From NCBI RefSeq assembly GCF_005405305.1, contig NZ_BJDU01000002.1, positions 62,001 through 126,000 of the forward strand: DNA of 64,000 nucleotides, written 5' to 3'. Made by a program: the position numbers and the translations under genes. Below, one piece after another: positions 19,446-30,389 of the stretch. The first letter of the stretch is position 1. Every line of letters starts with the position of its first letter. The notes beneath the pieces were generated by a model. That model worked only from the letters and a program-made list of their open reading frames with translations. It searched no databases and had not been told where the DNA came from. The stretch comes from Companilactobacillus formosensis. GTDB lineage: Bacteria > Bacillota > Bacilli > Lactobacillales > Lactobacillaceae.

Positions 19446-20639
19446 ATGGATAAAAAGAAAATTCCACTAGTTCTTGGTATTTTAAGTATGAATTTATTGT
19501 TGATGTCAACATCAGCAGTAAGTGCTGCTATTGCAGCTATTGCAAAATCATTCCCTAAAGAACCTATTTCAAAAGTTCAAATGATTGGTTCAATACCACA
19601 ATTTGGTCAATTGATTGCGACAATCATTTTTAGTTACTTAGCATTTAAATTGACAAGAAAAAATCTTGGCCTGCTAGCTGTTGCAATAGTAGGTGTGGCT
19701 GGTTTGTTACCAGTCTTCTATTCAAGTAGCTTAAATCTAATTTTGGCCTGCATGATTTTTGTTGGTTTTGGTACTGGCCTTATTAGTAATGTTGCTCCGG
19801 TTTTGTTACAAATTAATTTTGATGGTGAAGAACGTGCCACAGCTATGGGGTGGTCTGTTGGTGCCAATAACATTGGTATGATGGTCTTTACAGCTTTAGG
19901 AGGCGCTTTGGGTGCAACCGATTGGCACAATCTTTTTTGGATTTATGCTTTAACAATTGTAATTTTCTTAATGGTATTTTTCCTAGTTCCACAAGATGTT
20001 AAACTTGCTGAACAGGATAATGATAAATCCGAAAAGACTAATTTTAAGGATATTATTGGTTCATTAGATAAGCACGTTTATTTAATTTTAATTATCAGTT
20101 TTGTTTTATCTTTATGTATGATGATATTTATGACTAATCAATCCATTGTTCTCGCAGGTAAAGGGAATGGTACTGCATATGTTGCCATGGTTACGGCCAT
20201 TGGTAATATTGGTGGAATCATTGCTGCGGTATTGATTAAATACATCCGTAAAATCACTAAAACTAATACAATTGCTTGGGGATTCGTCGCTTTCGTCTTA
20301 TCATTTGTTATAGTTTTATTCACAAATAATATCGTATTTCATATTTTAGGTAATATGTTTTCTGGTGTTGGTATCGTTTTAGTCAATGCTACAATTCCTT
20401 ATGAATTATCGGTTCTTACAAATGAGAAAGAATTTACAGTTGCTATCGCGATGAATACTTTTATTTCATCAGTTGCCGGAATGTTCGCACCAATGATCAT
20501 TTCAATGTTAAATATTTCTGCTGGTGAACAATCATTTGTTGCTGGTGCAATTTTAGCAACCGTTGTCTTTGCAATTTTGATTATCAGTAGATTTGGTAAG
20601 AAAATTGAAAAAATTGGACAAACGGATAATGTTGCTTAA
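19446..20639 (+). CDS. MFS transporter (12-helix)
   Basis: 397-residue major facilitator protein with 12 hydrophobic segments and the short loop LTRKN after helix 2. It opens MDKKKIPLVLGILSMNLLLM with TGGAGG 8 bases before the ATG. It resembles the broad group of MFS uptake or efflux permeases, and nothing in the sequence fixes a substrate. Placed after the AraC gene and behind the shared 15-bp site, it is likely the importer for the glycosides that the GH3-GH78-GH43 operon degrades (inference). The gene has no complete terminator of its own: the sequence that follows is cut by an insertion element. Confidence 0.82.
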   Translation: MDKKKIPLVLGILSMNLLLMSTSAVSAAIAAIAKSFPKEPISKVQMIGSIPQFGQLIATIIFSYLAFKLTRKNLGLLAVAIVGVAGLLPVFYSSSLNLILACMIFVGFGTGLISNVAPVLLQINFDGEERATAMGWSVGANNIGMMVFTALGGALGATDWHNLFWIYALTIVIFLMVFFLVPQDVKLAEQDNDKSEKTNFKDIIGSLDKHVYLILIISFVLSLCMMIFMTNQSIVLAGKGNGTAYVAMVTAIGNIGGIIAAVLIKYIRKITKTNTIAWGFVAFVLSFVIVLFTNNIVFHILGNMFSGVGIVLVNATIPYELSVLTNEKEFTVAIAMNTFISSVAGMFAPMIISMLNISAGEQSFVAGAILATVVFAILIISRFGKKIEKIGQTDNVA

Positions 20640-20709
20640 AAATTTGTATTTATTTTTTAATCAGTATGAATAGTTGTGGAATGTTTGGGATAGTTTCTTT
20701 ATGGTTATA

Positions 20710-20745
20710 AGACATTATAATAATATTCAGCTAAGACTGGAGTTT
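20710..20745 (+). repeat. 36-bp perfect repeat (copy 1), carrying half of a terminator stem
   Basis: Identical to 47786-47821. In the second copy the last bases form the left arm of an intact terminator hairpin (AAGACTGGAG). Here the right arm is missing because the IS begins at 20745. Confidence 0.9.
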
Positions 20746-20770
20746 GAAGTGCTCTAAAATTGTTAGACAT
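20745..20770 (+). repeat. IS left terminal inverted repeat
   Basis: 26 bases beginning TGAAGTGC and ending TTAGACAT; pairs with 22180-22205. Confidence 0.88.
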
Positions 20771-20799
20771 AATCTAACAACTGTAGGAGCGCTTTTTTT

Positions 20800-21330
20800 A
20801 TGACCAAATACTCTTTAGAATTTAAAATAAAATTGGTAAATGAATATTTAGAAGGACAAATAACGATACTTGGTTTAGCTAAAAAATATGGGATACCAAG
20901 TAAATCTCCCATTTATAATTGGGTACACGAAGCCGAGGCTAATGGGCTGAACTCTTTAAAGAATAAAAGATCTCATAAAGAATATTCTCAAGACTTTAAG
21001 TTATACGTGATAGAATGTTATAAATTTCACGAGATCAGTCGCCTTGATACCGCAATTCATTTTAAAATATCGCCCGGTCAAGTTAGTTCTTGGATTTATA
21101 TATATAATCATTATGGTGTTGCGGGATTATGGCGGCGTCCCAGAGGGAGACGCCCATTAATGGCGAAAAGAAAGAAAAAAACTCATTTAAGTTCTTCAAA
21201 AGAAGAGAAATATAAACAAGAAATACTCGATTTAAAGTCAAAATTACATGATACAGAAATGGACCGTGATATTTTAAAAGCACTAAAGGCCTTGAGAGAA
21301 AACAATCACAGCTTGAGAAAGCAAAAATAG
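20800..21330 (+). CDS. IS3-family transposase OrfA
   Basis: 176 residues with two helix-turn-helix motifs (FKIKLVNEYLEGQITILGLA near the N-terminus and LDTAIHFKISPGQVSSWIY at about 75) and a coiled-coil end (YKQEILDLKSKLHDTEMD) typical of OrfA of the IS150 group. It binds the IS ends and is fused to OrfB by -1 frameshifting at the AAG-CAA-AAA-TAG end. This frame is intact. Confidence 0.9.
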   Translation: MTKYSLEFKIKLVNEYLEGQITILGLAKKYGIPSKSPIYNWVHEAEANGLNSLKNKRSHKEYSQDFKLYVIECYKFHEISRLDTAIHFKISPGQVSSWIYIYNHYGVAGLWRRPRGRRPLMAKRKKKTHLSSSKEEKYKQEILDLKSKLHDTEMDRDILKALKALRENNHSLRKQK

Positions 21331-22168
21331 TTGAATCGTTAACTGATAAATACAAACTTACTGAACTATTAAACAAAATAAATTTACCAAGATCTACATA
21401 CTATGAACGTCTCAATAAAGTCAAAAAGCCAGATAAGTATGCCCAATTAAAGAAATTCATCACACAGACTTATTATGATTCAAACTCAACCTACGGTTAT
21501 CGTAGAATCTGTAAAAAATCTATCAAGGCCGGATTTAAAAATTCTCCAGAAACCGTACGTCGATTAATGGATGAATTAAATATAAAAGTAACTATTTATT
21601 CACGTCATACATCTGGTTATAGTTCCTTTAAAGGTAGAAAGCTTCCAATATCTTAAAACAAGAGTTTAAGGAAACAGAACCATTAAAAGTATTACATACA
21701 GATGTGACTCAAATACGTTTACAAAAAGGAAAATGGGGATATATTCCCGCTGTCTTGGACCAAGCCAGCGGAGAAACATTATCTTATTCAGGAAGTTCAA
21801 GTCCAAACGAGTTAATGATCAAAGATACACTTGATAAATTGAAACAAAATATAGATCCATCATTAAATCCAATCCTTCATTCAGATCAAGGATGGCATTA
21901 TCAATTAAAGTACTATAGAGACATATTAAAAGAAATGAATATTAAGCAAAGCATGTCTCGTAAAGGTAATTGTCACGATAATGCCCCTATCGAGAGCTTT
22001 TTCAATCTGCTTAAAAGAGAGTGTCTTTACAGGAATAACATTCTTGATTTAGATCAGTTAAAGCAATTAGTTGATGAATATATTAATTGGTATAACAATG
22101 ATCGAATTTCTTTAAAAAGAAAAGGATTGTCTCCTGTTGAATACAGGGAACAATCCATGATTTCCTAA
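21321..22168 (+). pseudogene. IS3-family transposase OrfB, frameshifted
   Basis: The DDE integrase is split over two frames. The first part (from 21321 in the -1 frame to a stop near 21653) gives the HTH_21 region STYGYRRICKKSIKAGF and ends SSFKGRKLPIS. The second (from about 21638 to 22168) gives LHTDVTQ (first Asp), HSDQGWHY (second Asp) and NAPIESFFNLLKRE (Glu). Loss of one A in the GAAAG run near 21638-21641 explains the break. The normal programmed frameshift of this family lies at the orfA/orfB junction, not here. Confidence 0.85.
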
Positions 22169-22179
22169 AACTTATAAAA

Positions 22180-22205
22180 ATGTCTAACTTTTTTATTGCA
22201 CTTCA
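22180..22205 (-). repeat. IS right terminal inverted repeat
   Basis: Reverse complement begins TGAAGTGC and ends TTAGACAT; pairs with 20745-20770. Confidence 0.88.
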
Positions 22206-22266
22206 TGCTGAGGGCTATTTTAATGGATATTTAATTTTAATTTGTATTAGAGATTTATACAGTAAT

Positions 22267-24141
<1,875 letters not shown>

Positions 24142-24206
24142 AAAATCACCTCATGTATTTGTTTCACCGGTGTACGTGAAGTAATTTACGTCATTTTTAA
24201 TAGTTA

Positions 24207-24220
24207 TACAAGCGCTTTCA
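24207..24220. promoter_or_regulatory. Candidate cre (CcpA) site
   Basis: On the reverse strand TGAAAGCGCTTGTA matches 12 of 14 consensus positions. It lies in the divergent PTS/GH1 intergenic region. Confidence 0.55.
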
Positions 24221-24227
24221 TACAAAT

Positions 24228-24242
24228 AGGAACGGCGTTCCT
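24228..24242. promoter_or_regulatory. Palindromic operator between PTS and GH1
   Basis: AGGAACGGCGTTCCT is a perfect inverted repeat of 7-bp arms around one G, in the divergent control region of the PTS and GH1 genes. Likely the target of the RpiR-type regulator encoded after GH1 (inference). Confidence 0.55.
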
Positions 24243-24301
24243 TAATTAGTGTCGAAAATCGTATAATTACGAAACAACCTGGGATTTTTAGTGCTATCTA
24301 G

Positions 24302-25840
<1,539 letters not shown>

Positions 25841-25860
25841 CTTTTATGGGGGGTATATAG

Positions 25861-26750
25861 ATGGCTTTGATTGAAGAATTGGAAGAAATATCTGTTACAG
25901 AAACTAACGCAAAGAAGTATATTGCTGAATTTTTACTTAAAGAGAAAGAACACATTGGTAATTATTCTATGCAACAAATTGCTGATCAGACGTTTACATC
26001 GAAATCGACACTCTTTCGATTTGCTCAAAGTCTTAATTACTCAGGATGGAAAGAATTTATGCAAACTTTTTAGAAGAAATTACCTATGTAAATAAGCACT
26101 ATTCAGATATTGACCCTAATTTACCTTTTTTAGCGGGAGAATCAACAGATTCAATTATTGAAAAATTGACTGAGATACAAATAGAGAGTCTCAGGAACAC
26201 TACTGATTTGGTAGATGTTTCTATCCTTAATATGGCAGTAGATAGAATTCTAAATGCTAATAAGCATATTATTTTATTTGGAATAAGTCCTAATAATTTG
26301 ATGGGAGAACTATTAAGAAGAAAATTAGAAAGTATTGGAATTATTGTAGCTATTGCCAATACAGATGAAGGTGGATCATTGGCTGCAGCTATGGATAAAG
26401 GAGATTGTGCAATACTTGTATCTTATTCTGGAAATAATTCATCTAGAGAGCCCATGAGATTTGTTGATATTTTGAAAAAGAATCATGTTAATTTAATCGC
26501 CATTACAAGTTCTGAGGATAATTACCTTAGAAAAAATGTCGATTGCTGTTTGACCATTTCTTCCAGAGAAAAGCTGTATAGCAAAATCGGTAATTTTACG
26601 ACTGAAGAATCGATTATTCATATTTTTAATTTAATATATGCCTCTTGTTTTGCTAGAAATTTTATACATAATTACGAATATAAGGTTAAGAATTCTGAGA
26701 ATTTTGAATATAGAAGAAATGCTTCTACGTTTAATATAAAAGAAAAATGA
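25861..26750 (+). pseudogene. RpiR/MurR-family regulator, frameshifted
   Basis: Two frames form one 296-residue RpiR regulator. The first (25861-26073) gives the HTH_6 domain (YSMQQIADQTFTSKSTLFRFAQ); the second (conserved from about 26070 to 26750) gives the SIS sugar-phosphate-binding domain (HIILFGISPNNLM, then CAILVSYSGNNSSREPM). The break is in a run of five T (26067-26071); six T would join EFMQTF to LEEITYVNKHY. Starts 20 bases after GH1 with GGGGGG upstream, so it is in the GH1 operon and probably controlled the flanking PTS and GH1. Confidence 0.85.
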
Positions 26751-26796
26751 AAATGATTTTTGAATCAATACGTTATTACATTATTTATAAAAATCA

Positions 26797-26832
26797 AAAA
26801 ACATCCCTCTCGCACAATTTAGGGATGTTTTT
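26797..26832. terminator. Bidirectional terminator between RpiR and LysR genes
   Basis: 12-bp perfect stem (26797-26808 with 26821-26832), A-run on the left, T-run on the right, between convergent genes. Confidence 0.88.
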
Positions 26833-26837
26833 GTATT

Positions 26838-27701
26838 TTAATGATTCTTTGCAAGTGAATAATCAATAAATTTTTCCTTTAATTTCTGATTTTGATTATT
26901 ATCAAGATAGCATAAGCTTATTTTTGCAATAGTATTTGGAACAACTGGTATTTTTACAATCTCATTATCTTCTGGAACTAAATTACTCATCAATAAAGAA
27001 ATTCCAAATCCATTCTTTACAAATTCTACAATATTTTCTATAAACCTATCTGCATATACAATATTTGGTGTGAACCCCTGACTCTTGCACAATTCAACGC
27101 ATAGTTTATAAGGACGAGAATTTACCGGTTCAAATATAAAATCTTCGTCCTTTAAATCTGAGATAGTTATTACTTTAGATTTTGCTAGTGGATGCGTTAT
27201 CGGCAAAACAGCTACTAGTTGATCACGTTTATAAAAAATATTTTTAAGCTTTTTACTTTCAATGTTTTTTATAAATGCAACATCTAATTCATTATTTAAT
27301 AATTCTTTTTCCAGAGTACTACTTTGGTTAGTAGATATTTTACAATGAACACCTGTATCATTCATAAAATCCATTATTAAATCCAATATTCCATAATCGG
27401 CTACGGATGGTATGCCACCAATCCTCAAAGAAACTTCTTCTGATAAAGATTTCCTTATGGCGCTATCACATTCATCTTGCAAAATACTTATTTGCTTTGC
27501 ATAATCATAATAAATTTTTCCATATTTGGTTAATGAAGTACCTGTCGGTGTTCTTAGGAATAATTTAGTACCCATGTTGGATTCTAATTTCATTATATTT
27601 TTAGATAAACTAGATTGCGTAACGTACAACGAAGCGGCCGCATCAGAAAAGTTATTATATTCTGCCAAAGCTAAAAAACTATCCAAATATCTTAAATTCA
27701 T
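26838..27701 (-). CDS. LysR-family transcriptional regulator
   Basis: 287 residues: N-terminal winged helix-turn-helix (MNLRYLDSFLALAEYNNFSD, then AASLYVTQSSLSKNIMKLE) and a LysR substrate-binding domain from about residue 90. The start is ATG 27699-27701 with GAGGG upstream; six extra codons before it lack a ribosome site. It is divergent from the ceramidase-like/PTS/amidohydrolase operon and by the usual LysR layout controls it and itself. The co-inducer is unknown. Confidence 0.92.
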   Translation of the reverse strand: MNLRYLDSFLALAEYNNFSDAAASLYVTQSSLSKNIMKLESNMGTKLFLRTPTGTSLTKYGKIYYDYAKQISILQDECDSAIRKSLSEEVSLRIGGIPSVADYGILDLIMDFMNDTGVHCKISTNQSSTLEKELLNNELDVAFIKNIESKKLKNIFYKRDQLVAVLPITHPLAKSKVITISDLKDEDFIFEPVNSRPYKLCVELCKSQGFTPNIVYADRFIENIVEFVKNGFGISLLMSNLVPEDNEIVKIPVVPNTIAKISLCYLDNNQNQKLKEKFIDYSLAKNH

Positions 27702-27744
27702 ATCTATACCCTCTATCATTCCTATTAAGAATACAGTATATTCC

Positions 27745-27768
27745 TACTTTGAATTGAGAGTCAAAGTA
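27745..27768. promoter_or_regulatory. LysR-type operator (inverted repeat)
   Basis: TACTTTGA and TCAAAGTA form a perfect 8-bp inverted repeat with an 8-base spacer, centred in the 140-base region between the divergent LysR gene and the operon it faces. Confidence 0.65.
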
Positions 27769-27792
27769 ATTCAAGTAATAATAGAAGCGTAA

Positions 27793-27806
27793 AGAAAACG
27801 CTTACT
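27793..27806. promoter_or_regulatory. Candidate cre (CcpA) site
   Basis: AGAAAACGCTTACT keeps 12 of 14 consensus positions including the central CG; 35 bases before the first operon gene. Confidence 0.5.
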
Positions 27807-27841
27807 TAGATAAGTGGAATACTTTTGGAAGGGAGAGAAAA

Positions 27842-29077
27842 ATGAAGGAAAGAGTAAAAGTAGGATTTGGGAAAAGTATAATCAAAATTAATGATGAAGA
27901 CCTTCCCATACGGGAGTTCGCTAGTAAATTAACAGATTTATATACAAGAGTGATTTTCCTAAAAAATGATTCGTCAAAACTAAAAATATTAGTATCCATT
28001 GAAATGACATCCTTAACGCAGAGAGATATTAATAAATTTAAAGAATTAATTTGTAATAAGTATAATACCGATTCAAAAAACATTTGGATTACCGTAACGC
28101 ATACTTTTTCAGCTCCACATTTAAAACATGATATTTCTAATACAGACGATAAAAAAGTTTATAAATTTTGGATAGAAAAGATTGAAACCAGTTTAAAGGA
28201 ATCGTGTAATGAAGCGTTTTTGGATTTACAATTCGTTAAAATTTCATACAACTCAATTTATTGTCCGTTAAATATTAATCGAAATATAGAAACTGCACAA
28301 GGATGGTGGCTAGGTCGCAATTTTAAAGCTTTTAGCAATCATATGTTAAAAACCATTGTATTTGAGAAAGCTAATGGGACAAAGAATCTAATATTTAATT
28401 TTGATATGCAACCGAGTGTGTTTGATCATATTTCAAATGACAATAACCAGAGAGTCATTGCTAGCGATATTTTTGGTATTGCTGCTACTCATGTAGAAAA
28501 TCGTTATTCCAACATTGTTTTCCCACTAATAGGTGCAGCAGGTGATCAAAGGCCACTTATTGTTGCAGATAATAGTCATTCATATGCAGTTAACAGACAG
28601 CTATTATTTGAACAATCCAGCTTATTGAAAGATGCAATATTGCAATCGGTTAATAGCAATAAAACAACTGAATTGGATAGATTTGATATATTTGAGGTTA
28701 ATCTAATTTTATCTGGTCAAATTCAACAACATGGGACTTTTGATTTGAGTCCTACGCATGATTACAAATTCTTGAAATCTGAAACACCAATTAAAGCAAA
28801 TATATTTGCTCTACAATTAAATGATATTCTCGTTTTAGGAACTCAACCCGAGCTGAACAGTTCATTTGCCAACAAATTTATTAAAAGAATTAATTGTTCA
28901 AAAGTAATTATGTCAACATTGGTTAATGGTGGTCTTAAATATTTACCAGAAAAAAAGGATTTTGAAAGAATTACTTATGAAGCAATGAATACTAGTCTTG
29001 GCCAAAATGCAGATGAAGAATTCTTAAGAGTATCAGAAGAAATCAATATTAAATTAAAGGAGGGAAAATCTTGTTAA
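27842..29077 (+). CDS. Neutral-ceramidase-like protein (divergent), operon gene 1
   Basis: 411 residues resembling the N-terminal domain of neutral/alkaline ceramidase-like proteins: an N-terminal beta region (KVGFGKSIIKI), the histidine motif TVTHTFSAPH at about 84-93, and IGAAGDQRPL corresponding to the family's GxxGDqxP. The second histidine of the family HxH motif (THTHSGP) is Phe89 here, so a metal ligand may be missing. No signal peptide; cytoplasmic, unlike classical secreted ceramidases. It overlaps the next gene by 7 bases. Family members include amidases and uncharacterised hydrolases; the substrate is unknown. Confidence 0.62.
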   Translation: MKERVKVGFGKSIIKINDEDLPIREFASKLTDLYTRVIFLKNDSSKLKILVSIEMTSLTQRDINKFKELICNKYNTDSKNIWITVTHTFSAPHLKHDISNTDDKKVYKFWIEKIETSLKESCNEAFLDLQFVKISYNSIYCPLNINRNIETAQGWWLGRNFKAFSNHMLKTIVFEKANGTKNLIFNFDMQPSVFDHISNDNNQRVIASDIFGIAATHVENRYSNIVFPLIGAAGDQRPLIVADNSHSYAVNRQLLFEQSSLLKDAILQSVNSNKTTELDRFDIFEVNLILSGQIQQHGTFDLSPTHDYKFLKSETPIKANIFALQLNDILVLGTQPELNSSFANKFIKRINCSKVIMSTLVNGGLKYLPEKKDFERITYEAMNTSLGQNADEEFLRVSEEINIKLKEGKSC

Positions 29078-30315
29078 TTGGACATGGAAGAATCGATATA
29101 ACACCAAGTGGAACATTTTACTTACTTGGATATAAGAATCCTATGAGAAATGATCCAGCTAAGGGTGTACATGATCACATTTTTATTAATGGTCTATTAT
29201 TCCATAACTCAAAAGGTGAAGAGTGTTTTCTAGCAACAGGGGATCTTTTGGAACTAGAAGACATTGTTGCAGCAGATATTCGTCAGAAAATCAGTTCTAA
29301 ATTCAATATTGCAATGGAAAATATTGTAATTGGGGTAACTCACGATCATCATTCTGTTCGTGATTATCATCGGACTTGGGAATTTGGCAAATACAATCAG
29401 AAATATTATGACTTCTTCGTCGATTCCTTCGTTAAATTATTTGACCAATGTAAAAAGTCATTGATAAATGTAACAGTTCAATATGGTCAAAAATTGGTAT
29501 TAGGTTATTACAGTAATAGAAATCATAAAGGTCAACAATCAGATAATATTGTCTCTGTAACTAAATTTATCCATGAGGGCAAAGCAATTGCTGGGATTGT
29601 AAATTTAGCAGTTCATTCGACAGTGTTGAGTGCCAATAATATGTATTTAACGGGAGATTTATCCGGAAATCTTTCAAAAGAGCTTTATAATTCTTGGGGA
29701 TTTTATCCTTTGATGCTTGTAGGTTGTGCTGCCGATTCTAGTAACCACTATGATAGGCAAGGTAAAGATTTTGATGAACTTCAAAGGGTCGTTATAGGAT
29801 TGTCAAAGTCCATTTCAACAATCGATACTTCTAAAACCATTAACATGGTCTCAGACAATATCCATGTAATTACTCAATCACAAGAAGTAATTAGTGATAA
29901 GCAAAGTTATGATCGTGATTTAAAAGAAACAATTCAAGAACTAGAAAATGGAACAAAGAAAATCGTTGGCTCTCAAACACCCAAAGAAATAATAAATAAA
30001 TGTGAAAACCAATTATCGGAGCCACAATTTCATGATGTTATTTCGATGGAAATTTTAGATATTGGAGATTTGAGAATTTTTGTTTTCCCAGGAGAATTAG
30101 CTTCCGCAGGAGCAAAAATGTTACGTGCTTCCACTGATAAAACTGTTCTTATTGCAGGCTATTCCAATGGGTTTCATTACTATTTTTTACAAGCAAAAGA
30201 TTACGGACTATCATTTGAAACAATCGGTAATCCAGTTCCAGCTGGAACCTTTGAGGAAATCATTTCTAAATTTGTTCTTGGCAGTCGAATGCTTGATGTT
30301 TACGAGAAGAATTAA
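29071..30315 (+). CDS. Neutral-ceramidase-like protein, operon gene 2
   Basis: 414 residues of the same superfamily as the preceding gene. It begins GHGRIDITPSGTFYLLGY, has GVHDHIFINGLLF, and keeps the histidine motif complete as VTHDHHS (His91 and His93), plus VFPGELASAG and AGYSNGFHYYF near the C-terminus, all typical of the ceramidase-like N-terminal fold. It probably carries the active site of the pair. No signal peptide or membrane segment. The TTG/ATG start region overlaps gene 1 by 7 bases with AGGAGGG just upstream, so the two products are made together and may form a complex (inference). Confidence 0.7.
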   Translation: MLIGHGRIDITPSGTFYLLGYKNPMRNDPAKGVHDHIFINGLLFHNSKGEECFLATGDLLELEDIVAADIRQKISSKFNIAMENIVIGVTHDHHSVRDYHRTWEFGKYNQKYYDFFVDSFVKLFDQCKKSLINVTVQYGQKLVLGYYSNRNHKGQQSDNIVSVTKFIHEGKAIAGIVNLAVHSTVLSANNMYLTGDLSGNLSKELYNSWGFYPLMLVGCAADSSNHYDRQGKDFDELQRVVIGLSKSISTIDTSKTINMVSDNIHVITQSQEVISDKQSYDRDLKETIQELENGTKKIVGSQTPKEIINKCENQLSEPQFHDVISMEILDIGDLRIFVFPGELASAGAKMLRASTDKTVLIAGYSNGFHYYFLQAKDYGLSFETIGNPVPAGTFEEIISKFVLGSRMLDVYEKN

Positions 30316-30323
30316 CTATTTTT

Positions 30324-30347
30324 GAGCCGTAATCGGGGCTTCCTTTT
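30324..30347 (+). terminator. Weak hairpin between operon genes 2 and 3
   Basis: AGCC (30325-30328) can pair with GGCT (30337-30340), followed by TTCCTTTTT. A second AT-only hairpin, GATTATTT with AAATAATC (30354-30372), precedes the PTS ribosome site. May partly attenuate PTS expression; weak evidence. Confidence 0.3.
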
Positions 30348-30389
30348 TAAGTCGATTATTTTTTAAATAATCAAAAGGAGTTGTTTTTC

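Larger units (their letters stand above)
20745..22205 (+). mobile_element. IS3-family insertion sequence (IS150-like), 1461 bp
   Basis: Bounded by 26-bp imperfect terminal inverted repeats (20745-20770 and 22180-22205; 22 of 26 match), both starting TGAAGTGC and ending TTAGACAT. It contains orfA and orfB in the -1 arrangement of the IS3 family. I see no target-site duplication: the left flank ends ..GGAGTT and the right flank begins TGCTGA. orfB has an internal frameshift, so this copy is probably inactive. Confidence 0.9.

Noticed and set aside
21638-21656. Programmed frameshift as the cause of the break inside IS orfB
   Set aside because: In the IS3 family programmed -1 shifting is at the orfA/orfB junction, which is seen separately here; an internal shift is better explained by a one-base loss.
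20740-22211. Target-site duplication around the IS
   Set aside because: The 3-5 bases on the two sides (GGAGTT and TGCTGA) do not match.
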